A stretch of DNA of 64,000 bases from Oscillospiraceae bacterium (GCA_015066085.1 SVPA01000002.1:1-64000), one strand, 5' to 3'; numbered from the stretch's first letter, positions 1 through 9,200 are shown. Notes: generated by a model not told the origin, from the sequence alone. A program made the numbers and translations.

Positions 1-139
1 GGAGAGGATTTTTGGCTGTGCGAAGAATAAAACACAGCAAATACTTTGTGTATTTGCGAGTATTTAAGCAAAGCAAAGGCGAAAATCCTCCCTCTAAAAT
101 CAGGTTTGGATTATTCGTGTTTGCTTAGGAGAAAAAATA
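1..139. other. Upstream leader, no gene seen
   Basis: The window starts between genes. This stretch holds AT-rich sequence with weak inverted repeats but no convincing ORF. A ribosome-binding site (AGGAGA) lies just before the ATG of the first gene. I cannot tell whether an upstream gene or a terminator lies just outside the window. Confidence 0.5.
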
Positions 140-832
140 ATGTATTGTGTAAAATGTGGTGTTGAACTTGCTGACACCGAAAAAATATGTCCTCTTTGCA
201 AAACCGCCGTTTGCCATCCCGACTTTTTTGGCAAAACGGCAGAATCGGAGTATCCCTTAAAAAGTCTTCCCGACAAGGAAAAGCAAAGCCGAGTTGCCTG
301 TTTTATAATTTCGGCGGTCTTCCTTATTGCCCTGTTTATAATCCCCCTTTGCGACCTTCAATTTGACAAAACGGTTGACTGGGCAGGGTTTGCAACGGGA
401 GGAATCTTGCTTCTTTACGAAATTTTTGTTTTGCCTTTTTGGTTTAAAAAACCTAATCCCGTAATCTTCGTGCCTTGCGGTTTTGCGTCGGTTGCGGCAT
501 ACCTTTTTTATGTTTGTTTTGCAACATCGGGCAACTGGTTTTTAACCTTTGCTCTTCCCGTCGTTTTTGGCCTTTGCCTTATTGTCACTGCCGTTGTCGC
601 TCTTTTGCGATATGTCCGCAAAGGACGGCTCTTTATTTTCGGCGGTGCGGGAATTGCCCTTGGTGTGTTTATGTTTCCGATAGAGTTGCTAATAAATCTA
701 ACCTTTGGTATGACCTTTGTTGCCTGGTCAATGTATCCGCTTATCTGCCTTGTTTTAATTGGCGGTTTGCTTATTTTCCTTGGTATCTACCGACCCGCAA
801 GAGAACTTATGGAGCAAAAGTTCTTCTTTTAA
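140..832 (+). CDS. Zinc-ribbon multi-pass membrane protein (DUF6320-like)
   Basis: The protein starts with a four-cysteine zinc ribbon (CVKCG and CPLCK in the first 20 residues) followed by about five or six hydrophobic segments from residue 50 to the C-terminus. This layout, a short cytosolic zinc finger on a polytopic membrane domain, is common in Clostridia (DUF6320-type proteins) and has no established reaction. The start is supported by AGGAGA upstream. It ends 10 bases before the GDPD gene, so the two are probably co-transcribed. I infer a membrane role only; the DUF assignment is from memory of the family pattern. Confidence 0.75.
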   Translation: MYCVKCGVELADTEKICPLCKTAVCHPDFFGKTAESEYPLKSLPDKEKQSRVACFIISAVFLIALFIIPLCDLQFDKTVDWAGFATGGILLLYEIFVLPFWFKKPNPVIFVPCGFASVAAYLFYVCFATSGNWFLTFALPVVFGLCLIVTAVVALLRYVRKGRLFIFGGAGIALGVFMFPIELLINLTFGMTFVAWSMYPLICLVLIGGLLIFLGIYRPARELMEQKFFF

Positions 833-842
833 GGAGTAAAAT

Positions 843-1865
843 ATGAAAGTGTTTAAAAAAGTTTTAAAGGTAACGGCACTTGTTTTAGCCTGTGTTCTGC
901 TCGTTTACTCGGTTATTGCCGTTTTCCCGAGATTTGATAATTATAAGGCAGAAAACCCAATGAGGACAACCGAAAAACTGCCTATTCTTATTGCCCACGG
1001 CGGCGGAAATAAGGAATTCCCCGACAACACCCTTGAGGCCTTTTATAATGCTTACAGTGTAGACAAAAAGGTTATGATGGAAACCGATGTCAGCATTACT
1101 AAAGACGGGGTTATAATTCTTTCCCACGACACAACCCTCGACCGCAAAACCAATGTAACGGGGGCTATTGCCGACTGGAATTATGCCGATTTAATGGCTC
1201 AAAAGGTTGACTTTGGCTATACTAACCCTACCGACGAAAACGAAACGCTTTGTGGCGAAAGGGAGCATTTTAAGGACGAAAACGGAAACGAAAAATATCC
1301 TACCGATGTTACATATCCTGAAGGTATTACCGCCAGAGATGAAAAGGTTTTCCTTGCTACAACTCTTGAGGAACTTATTCTTTCTTTCCCCGAAAACCGT
1401 ATAAATGTTGAAATAAAGCAACCCGGCGAACTAGGTATAAAGGCAATAAAAGAGGTTCTTCGTCTGCTTGAAAAACATAACGCCTTCGATAGGGTAGTTT
1501 TAGCCAGTTTCCACGAGGAACTTTATGATGAGTATGTTCGCCTTCAAAAGTCGGGCGAAGTTCCCGAAAACTTTATGTATTCCCCAAGTTATGACGCTAC
1601 AACCGCTTTTGTGGTTATGCAGATACTTAAAGTCGACCTTTTCTTCGGCGACGGTCTTTGCGTTTTCCAGGTTCCAATGGAGGAAAAAGGGGTTAACCTT
1701 GCTAATAAAAGTTTTGTAAAAACTGCCCACCGTCACAATATAGCGGTACACTTCTGGACCATAAATGACCCTAAAGAGATGAAACACCTAATAAGCATCG
1801 GTGCCGACGGAATTATGACCGACTACCCCCACCGCTTGAAAGAGGTTTATGAAGCCTATAAATAA
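843..1865 (+). CDS. Membrane-anchored glycerophosphodiester phosphodiesterase
   Basis: GDPD-family enzyme that hydrolyses glycerophosphodiesters to glycerol-3-phosphate and an alcohol. One N-terminal hydrophobic helix (about residues 7-30) suggests a signal anchor with the catalytic TIM barrel outside the cell. Family motifs are visible: AHGGGNKEFPDNT near residue 51, with the catalytic His and a conserved Asn, METDVSITKDG with the metal-binding Glu/Asp, and LSHDTTLDR with the second catalytic His; the barrel end carries FWTINDP and GADGIMTDYP. Length (340 aa) suits a single-domain GDPD. The start follows AAGGAG. A strong hairpin terminator follows the stop codon. Confidence 0.9.
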   Translation: MKVFKKVLKVTALVLACVLLVYSVIAVFPRFDNYKAENPMRTTEKLPILIAHGGGNKEFPDNTLEAFYNAYSVDKKVMMETDVSITKDGVIILSHDTTLDRKTNVTGAIADWNYADLMAQKVDFGYTNPTDENETLCGEREHFKDENGNEKYPTDVTYPEGITARDEKVFLATTLEELILSFPENRINVEIKQPGELGIKAIKEVLRLLEKHNAFDRVVLASFHEELYDEYVRLQKSGEVPENFMYSPSYDATTAFVVMQILKVDLFFGDGLCVFQVPMEEKGVNLANKSFVKTAHRHNIAVHFWTINDPKEMKHLISIGADGIMTDYPHRLKEVYEAYK

Positions 1866-1877
1866 AAAGAAAAAATT

Positions 1878-1910
1878 AAAGCCATCCAAGTTAACTTGGA
1901 TGGCTTTTTA
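1878..1910. terminator. Bidirectional terminator between GDPD and serC
   Basis: A perfect 15-bp inverted repeat (AAAGCCATCCAAGTT and its complement) is followed by a T-run on the plus strand and, read on the minus strand, by an AT-rich tail. It can end transcripts from both converging genes. Confidence 0.9.
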
Positions 1911-1921
1911 TTTGTTGTAAA

Positions 1922-3007
1922 TTAAGCGTTTTCTGCTTCGAATTTTTTAATAAACTCGCAAAGAGCGGCTACGCCCTCGGTAGGCATTGCGTTATAGATA
2001 GAAGCACGCATACCGCCGACACTGCGGTGACCCTTAATATTAGCGAAACCTGCAGCGGTTGCTTCCTTAACGAATTTAGCGTTGATTTCGTCGTCTTCTG
2101 CTCTGAAGGTTACGTTCATCATAGAACGGCTTGCCTTGTCGTTGGGATTTTTGAAGAGTTTGCTGTTTTCAAGGCAATCATAAAGCATTTGAGCCTTTTT
2201 AGCGTTAATTTCTTTCATAGCCTCAAGTCCGCCAAGACTTTTAATCCAGTTAAGAACAAGACCGCAAACATAAATGGGGTAGCAAGGAGGAGTGTTGTAC
2301 ATAGACTCGTTTGCTGCCATGGTAGCATAGTTGCACATAGTGGGAACGCTCTTGTCAAGGTCTTCTGAAAGAAGGTCCTCTCTTGCAATAACTATTGTAA
2401 GTCCTGCGGGAGCAACGTTCTTCTGGGCACCGGCATAAATAAGACCGAACTTGCTAACGTCAACGGGTTCCGAAAGAATGCAGGAAGACATATCTGCAAC
2501 AAGGGGAACGTCGCCAGTGTCGGGGATATAGTCCCACTTGGTTCCGAAAATAGTGTTGTTAAAGCAGATATGAACATAGTCTGCATCAGGGCGAAGGTCA
2601 AGTTCTTCCTGACGGGGAATTCTTGTGAAGTTTTCGTCCTTGGTTGTAGCGGCAAGATGAGCATCGCCGAACTTTTGAGCCTCTTTATAAGCCTTGCCCG
2701 AGAACTGACCGGTAACAATATAGTCTGCCTTTCCGGTTTTCATAAGGTTCATTGCAACATTAGCAAACTGCATTGAAGCGCCGCCCTGAAGGAACATTAC
2801 CTTATAGTTGTCGGGAATGTTCATAACTTCACGAAGGTCAGCCTCTGCCTGCTTGATAATTGCATCATAAACTTTCGAACGATGGGACATTTCCATAACG
2901 CTCATACCCGAGCCTTGATAGTTCATCATTTCGTCTCTTGCCTGCTCTAAAACGGGAACAGGAAGCATAGAGGGACCTGCCGAAAAATTATAAATACGAT
3001 TATACAT
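1922..3007 (-). CDS. serC: Phosphoserine aminotransferase
   Basis: SerC converts 3-phosphohydroxypyruvate and glutamate to phosphoserine and 2-oxoglutarate, the second step of serine synthesis; it is a class V PLP aminotransferase in the cytosol. Seen: the N-terminal YNFSAGPSMLP signature, LQGGASMQF in the cofactor pocket, and the PLP lysine in YAGAQKNVAPAG (about residue 195). The C-terminal GHRSVGGMRASIYNAMP matches the family end. The 361-aa length is normal. A good RBS (GGAGGAAT) precedes the ATG. serA is not adjacent; the hydroxyacid dehydrogenase at 40.3 kb is a relative but is not clearly SerA. Confidence 0.95.
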   Translation of the reverse strand: MYNRIYNFSAGPSMLPVPVLEQARDEMMNYQGSGMSVMEMSHRSKVYDAIIKQAEADLREVMNIPDNYKVMFLQGGASMQFANVAMNLMKTGKADYIVTGQFSGKAYKEAQKFGDAHLAATTKDENFTRIPRQEELDLRPDADYVHICFNNTIFGTKWDYIPDTGDVPLVADMSSCILSEPVDVSKFGLIYAGAQKNVAPAGLTIVIAREDLLSEDLDKSVPTMCNYATMAANESMYNTPPCYPIYVCGLVLNWIKSLGGLEAMKEINAKKAQMLYDCLENSKLFKNPNDKASRSMMNVTFRAEDDEINAKFVKEATAAGFANIKGHRSVGGMRASIYNAMPTEGVAALCEFIKKFEAENA

Positions 3008-3115
3008 AGATTATTCCTCCATAATATAAAACTTTTCATCTATTATACGCCAAAAGTTCAAGACTTGCAATAGGTTTTTGTGAAAAAATTATCAAAGGAA
3101 AGAATTTTTTTGCGT

Positions 3116-3526
3116 TCAGGCGCTTTTTGATTGACTGTAATGAATAAGAACCTTTTGCATAAAGTCCTCGGTAACTCCAAAACGGTCGGAAAGCGTAGAA
3201 AGGTCTTCGTCACCGTCTTTAAGAGCCTCAACAAGTTTTGGGTAGGGGACAAGCAGATTTATAGCCCATCTGTGTGCCGCCTGTTCGTTTTTTAAAATGG
3301 TTTTAGGGTCGTCGCTCGGGCAATATACCGCACCGGTCGCAAGATGGCCGAGTTCGTGCGCAAGGGCAACTCGCTCGGCGGCAGTTCTGCCGACAAGCCC
3401 TTTGTCAAGGGCAATAAAACCTTTGCCGTTAAGGTCTAAAGAAAAAGCAAGGTTTTCTTTGAGCGGCATAAAGTCGACGGTAATTCCGCTTTCTTCCGCA
3501 TAATTATATAGTTTGTTTATCTCCAT
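3116..3526 (-). CDS. ImmA/IrrE-family metallopeptidase
   Basis: Zinc metallopeptidase of the ImmA/IrrE (DUF955) family. The HELGH active-site motif is in ALAHELGHLATG, and a downstream acidic/basic segment (EQAAHRWAINLLVP) is the usual second part of the domain. In ICEs and phages such peptidases cleave a partner XRE repressor to switch on the element. I placed the start at 3526 (MEINKLYNYAEE) because AAGGA lies just upstream; the ORF-track start is 26 codons earlier inside the repressor gene. It overlaps the XRE gene by 23 bases, so the two are translationally coupled and very likely partners, as in ImmR-ImmA. Confidence 0.88.
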   Translation of the reverse strand: MEINKLYNYAEESGITVDFMPLKENLAFSLDLNGKGFIALDKGLVGRTAAERVALAHELGHLATGAVYCPSDDPKTILKNEQAAHRWAINLLVPYPKLVEALKDGDEDLSTLSDRFGVTEDFMQKVLIHYSQSKSA

Positions 3527-3845
3527 TTTCCCGTTCCTTAATATAAGTAGCATACCGTAGCACCTCTTGGAGCATTTCGTCGGTAATACCGTTTTCTCCG
3601 CCAAAAAGGGCTATTTTAAGATTGATATCGTTTGTATTTGCGTTTTCTCCTGTTAAAAGGTATTCGACACTTACCGAGAAGTATTCGGCAATTTTCTGCA
3701 GAGTGGAGGCGGAAACCGACCTTCTTCTCCCCATTTTAAAGTCGGTCAAAGACGCCCTTGGAATAGACAACCGTTTGCACATTTCGGTAACATTTATACC
3801 CCTTGATTTGCAAAGTGATTCAATTCGTAAATAAGTGTCGTTCAT
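3504..3845 (-). CDS. XRE-family repressor (ImmR-like)
   Basis: A 113-aa regulator with an N-terminal helix-turn-helix of the Cro/CI type: LCKSRGINVTEMCKRLSIPR begins the five-helix domain, and the segment ending FSVSVEYLLTGE completes it. The C-terminal 45 residues probably dimerise and carry the site recognised by the ImmA peptidase encoded next to it (inference from the ImmR-ImmA pair). Three copies of a TACTGA-centred palindrome lie between this gene and the divergent gene at 4028. They are the obvious operators, so the repressor probably controls itself and the divergent pair. Confidence 0.88.
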   Translation of the reverse strand: MNDTYLRIESLCKSRGINVTEMCKRLSIPRASLTDFKMGRRRSVSASTLQKIAEYFSVSVEYLLTGENANTNDINLKIALFGGENGITDEMLQEVLRYATYIKERENGDKQTI

Positions 3846-3876
3846 AAAGACTCTCCTTTGTGTACTTTTAACAAAC

Positions 3877-3994
3877 TACTGAAATCAGTAAAATATGTCC
3901 TTGACAATTACTGAAACAAGTAATATAATAGGCTCACACTACTGAAAGCAGTAAATTTAACCTCTTTGAGAGGATTATATTACACAATTCAGTA
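3877..3994. promoter_or_regulatory. Repeated operator array for the XRE repressor
   Basis: Three 14-bp copies of TACTGAAAnnAGTA lie at 3877-3890, 3909-3922 and 3940-3953. The first is a perfect dyad (TACTGA-AA-TCAGTA). A degenerate fourth copy ending TCAGTA is at 3981-3994. The first three are 31-32 bp apart, about three helical turns, so bound dimers would sit on one face of the DNA. Copy 2 lies exactly between the -35 and -10 boxes of the rightward promoter. This is the arrangement expected of a phage or ICE immunity repressor. Confidence 0.85.
3901..3929 (+). promoter_or_regulatory. Consensus sigma-A promoter with operator in its spacer
   Basis: TTGACA at 3901-3906 and TATAAT at 3924-3929 with a 17-bp spacer: a perfect consensus promoter firing toward the gene at 4028. 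Operator copy 2 fills the spacer and copy 3 covers the start region, so a bound repressor would block RNA polymerase. A perfect promoter needs tight repression, which fits a lysogeny-like switch. Confidence 0.9.
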
Positions 3995-4027
3995 AAAGTC
4001 AAGCATTTTATAAGGAGGACGATGTAA

Positions 4028-4399
4028 ATGTACTGTTGTACGGACTGTAAAAAAGAATTTGAGTTTGTTGAGGTGGTTTTTGAAAGCCACGGACTTGATA
4101 CCCCTCCTTATGAAAGGCGTCACCGCTGTCCTTTTTGTCATTCGGGCAATTTTTTCGAACTCCCCGATAATCACTGCCGTTTTTGCGGCTCGAAAATGGA
4201 AAAAGAGGGGGACTACTGCAGTGAGCGTTGCAGGGTAGCGGGAGAAAGTTATTTTGAAAAACAAAGGAAAAGTCGCGAAATTTTTGCTTCTTCCCCTGTC
4301 GCAAAGGCGGTAAGAGAGATTGCCGAGTATAACAAGAAAAATGGCACGAAATACTCCTACGGGCAGTATTTTTCGCTTAAAGGAGAGGGTAAAATATGA
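4028..4399 (+). CDS. Small zinc-ribbon protein of phage/ICE type
   Basis: A 123-aa protein with repeated cysteine pairs (CTDC, CPFC, CRFC, CSERC), consistent with two zinc ribbons in residues 1-70, then a basic helix and the ending KNGTKYSYGQYFSLKG. That C-terminal pattern is familiar from uncharacterised genes in Clostridial prophages and ICEs (from memory). A strong RBS (AAGGAGGA) precedes the ATG. Its stop overlaps the next gene's start by four bases, so the two are coupled. Expression should depend on release of the operator-bound promoter upstream. Function unknown; DNA or RNA binding is plausible from the fold. Confidence 0.75.
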   Translation: MYCCTDCKKEFEFVEVVFESHGLDTPPYERRHRCPFCHSGNFFELPDNHCRFCGSKMEKEGDYCSERCRVAGESYFEKQRKSREIFASSPVAKAVREIAEYNKKNGTKYSYGQYFSLKGEGKI

Positions 4400-4728
4400 C
4401 AAGAAAAGAAGTAAAAGCCTTTTTGTCTGAATATAGGGAGTGTATGGCAAAGGCCTACCGCCTGACCGATGAAATTAAGCGTTTAACCGCAAGCGCCGAC
4501 TGCATAAGAAGGGAAATCGAGGAGTGTAAATCCCGCTGTGAACTAATTGAAAGCATAATAAATTCTCATACCGATTTTACCCAACGAGAAATACTTATCC
4601 GAAGATTTATTTACGGAGATACCATTGAAAAGGTTGCCGAAAAACTTTGCTATTCCCCCCGCCATATCCAAAGACTGACCGATTTAGCCATAGTTTCTTT
4701 AACGGTTAAGGTCGAAAAGGCGGCATAA
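4396..4728 (+). CDS. Sigma-70 region-4-like phage/ICE regulator
   Basis: Residues 1-60 form a charged, probably coiled-coil segment. Residues 65-105 (FTQREILIRRFIYGDTIEKV then YSPRHIQRLTDLA) match the helix-turn-helix of sigma-like regulators in phages and ICEs (DUF1492/ArpU type). Such proteins typically switch on late or transfer genes. Here nothing follows except a terminator, so any target is elsewhere or lost. It overlaps the upstream zinc-ribbon gene by four bases (ATGA). The family call rests on the HTH pattern; a direct sigma-factor role is unproven. Confidence 0.75.
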   Translation: MTRKEVKAFLSEYRECMAKAYRLTDEIKRLTASADCIRREIEECKSRCELIESIINSHTDFTQREILIRRFIYGDTIEKVAEKLCYSPRHIQRLTDLAIVSLTVKVEKAA

Positions 4729-4731
4729 GAT

Positions 4732-4766
4732 AAGCCTATGTACAAGGTTGTACATAGGCTTTTTTT
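4732..4766. terminator. Terminator after the sigma-like gene
   Basis: A perfect 14-bp inverted repeat (AAGCCTATGTACAA) with a two-base loop and a run of seven T on the plus strand. It also serves the converging DUF3842 gene, with A-run/T-run symmetry. Confidence 0.92.
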
Positions 4767-5169
4767 ACATTTTTTTAAGTTCTTCAACAACATTTTGAAT
4801 AAGGGAAGAAAGGGTCAGGTCTTTCACTCCGACAATAAAATTATCGCAAAGGTTAATGGGAATAAGCAGTTTTTTTGCCCTGCTTTTTCCAATAGCAACC
4901 GCCATATCAGAGGTTACCTCTCCAAGCAGAGAGTCGGCAATAACAATTCCGATAGGACCGATAATTACATCGCATTTGTTGGCACAGACAATTGCAGAAT
5001 TTTCGCCTGTTGCAGCGGCGTTGGCGCCCCCTTTGAGCATTGCGGAGGTTGCAATACTGTTTGTGCCAACGGCTATTATTTCGGCGGTAATATCAGAGGC
5101 TTTGATTCCTTCAATAACGCTTTTTCCAATCTTTCCGCCCTGTCCGTCAATAACAAGAATTTTAAGCAT
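4765..5169 (-). CDS. DUF3842 family protein
   Basis: A 134-aa protein of the DUF3842 family. It begins ILVIDGQGGKIGKSV, a nucleotide-binding-like glycine-rich loop after a first beta strand, and contains IIAVGTNSIATSAMLKGGA and VIIGPIGIVIADSLLGEVT, the conserved blocks of this family. It is probably a small Rossmann-like cytosolic protein with no established reaction. It starts eight bases after the DegV stop codon and the two are probably one operon. Length and start are normal for the family. Confidence 0.88.
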   Translation of the reverse strand: MLKILVIDGQGGKIGKSVIEGIKASDITAEIIAVGTNSIATSAMLKGGANAAATGENSAIVCANKCDVIIGPIGIVIADSLLGEVTSDMAVAIGKSRAKKLLIPINLCDNFIVGVKDLTLSSLIQNVVEELKKM

Positions 5170-5177
5170 TTTTCCTC

Positions 5178-6044
5178 CTATTTCGACCTAAACACAACGC
5201 CTACTGCCTCAGGTCCGGCATTTATCGCAACGGCGGCACCAATCTGATAGGCGTCGCTTGGCGGATAGCCTAAAACCTCGCTAAGCAAAGCGGCAAGTTG
5301 GTCACGAAGTTCACTGTCTTCTCCGCAGATTACACAGTAAGGGGAGTTTTTCTCAATGTTTTCGGCACACTTTTCGCTGATTTCGGGGATAACGGCGCTG
5401 TCGCCTCGAACCTTGTTTTCGAGAATGATTTCTCCGCTATCAATACGAAGAATGGGACGAAGTCCGATAAGTTCGCCTACAAAAGCGGCTGCGGCAGGAA
5501 TTCTGCCCGATTTTTTGGCGTATTTAAGACTGTAGATGCCAAAATAAATGACACAGTGTTCAAACCAATCTTCAAGATACTCTGCAATCTTTTCGGCACT
5601 AACGCCCTTGTGGGCCATTTTAGCCGACTCAACAACGGGAAATCCGTATCCTGCCGAATAGGTTTTAGAGTCAATACAGTATATATTGAAAGTTCCGACA
5701 GCGTCCGGGTTATCCTCAAAAAACTGCTCTTTAGCCTGAACCGAGTTATAGTATGTTGCCGAGCCGTTTGAATTTAAAGAAACATAAATAATATCGGTAT
5801 AACCTTGCTCAAAATAGTCGCCGAACAGTTCGCCGAACTCAAAAGCGGTAATCTGACTGGTCTTGGGAATTTCGTCCGCATTTTCCATCATCTCGAAGAA
5901 TTCGGCGTTGTCAAAATCAACTCTGCTTAAATAAGATTCATCGCCTATGGCTATCTTAAAGGGGAGAACATCAATATCGTACAGGTCCTCATGTTTTCGG
6001 GCGATATCGCTGCCTGAGTCTGTAACGATTTTAATTTTAGACAT
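5178..6044 (-). CDS. DegV family fatty-acid-binding protein
   Basis: DegV/FakB-type protein, which binds a fatty acid between two domains and presents it to a fatty acid kinase in related Firmicutes. Seen: IVTDSGSDI at the N-terminus, the SQITAFEF and YVSLNSNGSATYYNS motifs that contact the lipid, and ARKHEDLYDIDVLP. At about 288 aa it has the usual length. The ORF track begins with a TTG one codon earlier; the ATG at 6044 has a GGAG site at the correct distance, so I prefer it. FakA is not in the window, so the kinase partner is unknown. Confidence 0.88.
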   Translation of the reverse strand: MSKIKIVTDSGSDIARKHEDLYDIDVLPFKIAIGDESYLSRVDFDNAEFFEMMENADEIPKTSQITAFEFGELFGDYFEQGYTDIIYVSLNSNGSATYYNSVQAKEQFFEDNPDAVGTFNIYCIDSKTYSAGYGFPVVESAKMAHKGVSAEKIAEYLEDWFEHCVIYFGIYSLKYAKKSGRIPAAAAFVGELIGLRPILRIDSGEIILENKVRGDSAVIPEISEKCAENIEKNSPYCVICGEDSELRDQLAALLSEVLGYPPSDAYQIGAAVAINAGPEAVGVVFRSK

Positions 6045-6142
6045 CAAATAACTCCTTTTGAAACAAATGAATTATGTTTTGTTAAATTATACTATACTCA
6101 ATACCGCAAATCAACAAAAAGTTTAAAAATAGAAAAATGTTC

Positions 6143-6171
6143 TTGTAATTATATTATTATAGGATTATAAT
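6143..6171 (+). promoter_or_regulatory. Promoter of the giant pilin-type gene
   Basis: TTGTAA (6143-6148) and TATAAT (6166-6171) with a 17-bp spacer place the transcript start near 6178. The resulting 5' leader is about 80 nt and contains a structured region over the ribosome-binding site. Confidence 0.75.
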
Positions 6172-6189
6172 CAAAATATAAAAGTGTTT

Positions 6190-6259
6190 AGGACGAAAGA
6201 CCTCTGGTTAGCCTTGTGCTAGGCAGTTCCAATTTCGCAAATCATAACGGAGGTTTCGC
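6190..6259 (+). promoter_or_regulatory. Structured leader with occluded ribosome-binding site
   Basis: Within the leader, ACCTC (about 6209) can pair with GAGGT of the ribosome-binding site just before the ATG, and an inner hairpin GCCT-TGTGCT-AGGC sits between them. TTTCGCA occurs twice, once in the loop and once just before the start. This suggests translation control by RNA structure. A GGACG-AAAG stretch recalls part of the c-di-GMP-I riboswitch, but its other half is missing, so I do not call that class. Confidence 0.45.
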
Positions 6260-9200
6260 ATGAAAACAAGAACTAAAATTCCTAACAGACTTATTAGCCT
6301 GCTTCTTTGTCTTGCTGTGCTTTCAACCTGTCTGCCTCTGACCGTATTGGCGGCAGATTCAGGAAATACTGCGTTTAACCGAGAAGTCGACGCTAATACT
6401 ATGGACGGTTGGCAAGATTACTTCGATTTAGAAAATCTTGACACCTCAAACGCGGGCGGTGTTTGGACCGATAAATCGGTCTTTCCTAATGCGGACGCCT
6501 TTCCCGATAGCATCAATATGATTGACGACGGAAAAAACTTCCTAACCGCTTTATCAGCAATAGCCGCCAACAAAGAGGTTATCGGTTATTCTACCGTTCC
6601 TACCGATACGGTCTTTGTGCTTGACCTTTCAAATTCAATGTCGGTAAGTTCAATGACCCAACTTATTGAGGCAACCAACCAGGCAATAAACACTCTTCAA
6701 GGAATAAATAACAATAACCGTGTTGGTGTTGTTCTATATTCGGGTAAAAGTGCAAACCGCACCTATTCAACTGCGGTTTCTCGCCTCATGCCTATCGACC
6801 GCTATACAACTACCGACAGAAACGGTGCCTTTATCAACTATTCAAGCGACAATGTTTGGGTAGATGAAACAAAGGTTAGCGGAACAAAGGCTAATATAGA
6901 ATTCCAAACAAAACAACACGACGGCGCTACCTATATTCAGGCAGGGCTTTGGGAAGCCTATAAAATGTTTAATGAGGTGCCCGATTCCGAAGTTATAATC
7001 GGGGGCAACAACTGGCAACGTGGCGAATACCGTATGCCAATAGTTGTTCTTATGTCCGACGGCGCTCCAACCCTTGGTGCCAGCAAATATGATGATGTTG
7101 AAAATCAAACCTATGGCAACAATTCTTTTGGCGCCGATGTCGGCGACGGAAACGATACCGGAATTACGGCGGGGCAAGGTTTCCTTGTTCAACTTACCGC
7201 CTCTTATATCAAAACTCAAATCGAAAATAAATATAAGGTTAAAGATGAAAACGGTGCAGGACGAAGCCTGTTCTACACCCTCGGCTTCAATATTTCTAAT
7301 GATAATAACCCAGATACCGTAACTTCGGGTGATATTGCATACAGCGTACTTAATCCAAACGGTTCAAATATTACCGACGCTATGTGGAGCACCTATAACG
7401 ACTCCAACTCCAACACAATGCAGGTAACCGTTGAGTCAAGAACTTCAAACAGAACAACAAATGTTACAATTACTAAGAATTCTTATGTAACAAACAAAAA
7501 CTATGTAGACGAATATTATTCGGCTTCGGGCGACGGCCTTAGCGGAGCCTTTATCGAAATCGTAAATGAAATTGTTCTTCAGTCCCGTTACTATCCAACC
7601 CATCTTGAAGGCGGAAATCCTGACTTTTCGGGTTATGTTGAGTTTACCGATACTCTCGGCCAGTATATGGAAGTAAAACACATAAACGGAATTCTTTTAG
7701 GAAACACCCTTTTTGACGGTCATATGATGGCATCGAAGTTTGCCGACACTTCATCAAGCGGACTTGGAACGGTAGAAAACCCCACCGAACTTGGCGACGA
7801 GTTTATCCGTTCAGTAAAAACCCGTCTTGGAATTGCAAATACCGCAGACGCTCAACTGCTTGTAAGCAAGGCCTTTGCAGATGGTCAACTTAAATATAAC
7901 GGTGAAAACGACTGGTCTAACTATATCGCGTGGTATGCCGATGTTGACAACAACTATTTAGGCTTCTATGACGAGGACAAAACCGAGCCCGTTCCCGCCG
8001 ATGCTGTTTACATAAATCGCTCTTACGGATTTTTAGGAGCAACTGATGGGCATATAAGAAGCAGCGATATGATGCACGTGTCGGTTCAGGTAAAAACTAA
8101 TATTCAAACAAGAATGCAAACCGTTTCCTGGAAAATTCCCGCCGCCCTTATTCCGATGATTACCTATGAGGTAGCCCTTCAGGGAATAAATGTCGACCTT
8201 GCAAGTGATGTTAAACTTACCGTTAAAGATGCTGATAAAATTTCTCCCATACGCCTTATCTACGAAACAGGCCTTAGGTCTGACATTAACGAGTTTAATG
8301 TTACAAGCATTATGGGCGATATAGTCACCGATTCTCCAAAGAACGACAAAAATCATATAGATAAGGATGGTTATACCCGACTTTTCTGGAACAATTCTTT
8401 TGATATTTCGGCTCCTTCCCACGACCAGCATATTACTGCTATTTCTGAATTTGTTCCCAATAAAGAAAACGAGAGATTTTACTATACCTTTGATTCGGCT
8501 GTCTATACAAAACAAGGCTCTTCCTATGTCTTTGTCAGCACGGATGAAACTTTAAACCCCGATGGAGAGTATTACCATCGTCGTTATGTCTTTAAAGAAG
8601 GGGTTTCAAAACCTGAGTTTTTCTATGAGCCAATGTCTAAGGAATCTATTCTTTCGGCTAAAATAGTGGAAAACTTTGAAACCCTTGACCACCAGACAAC
8701 AGGCGCCTGGGTTGTTCCCAAGGGAACTCCCGCGCGTGAACTTCAAATGTATGATAGGCAAAAAGAGGAGAACCTAACTCGTTCGGCACATATGGTTTTC
8801 CATCCCTACATTTCCGAGCAAAACAATTTTGTTTATGTTGATATGAACCTTGGAAATAACGGCCTTTTGTCCGTAACCCCGGCAACAGGACTTAAAATTT
8901 CCAAAACGGTTGATGTTTTTGAAACAGGAACTTCTGATACCTTTAAATTCCGTATAACCCTATCTAAATCGGGAAGTTTCGATTACTGGATAACCGACCT
9001 TGACAAAATTCCGAGTGCAGACCCTCAAAAAGCAAACTTTACAAACGGCGTTTTCGAATTTGAAATGAAAAAAGACCAGACTTTCTGGCTTTCGGGAATC
9101 TCGGCGGGAACGGATTATGCGGTTGAAGAAATTCCCTTCAATGCCGACTACAAAATAAAGTCTGTTCAAATTAACGGTGTTTCGGCGCAAGATGTTGCAA

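Noticed and set aside
6190-6259. c-di-GMP-I riboswitch before the giant surface gene
   Set aside because: Only the GGACG-AAAG part resembles the class; the paired 5' helix with the conserved AAACC side is absent, so the fold cannot form.
8033-8515. 160-aa ORF antisense inside the giant pilin-type gene
   Set aside because: The sense frame is open for 2080 codons with domain motifs; the antisense ORF is a shadow.
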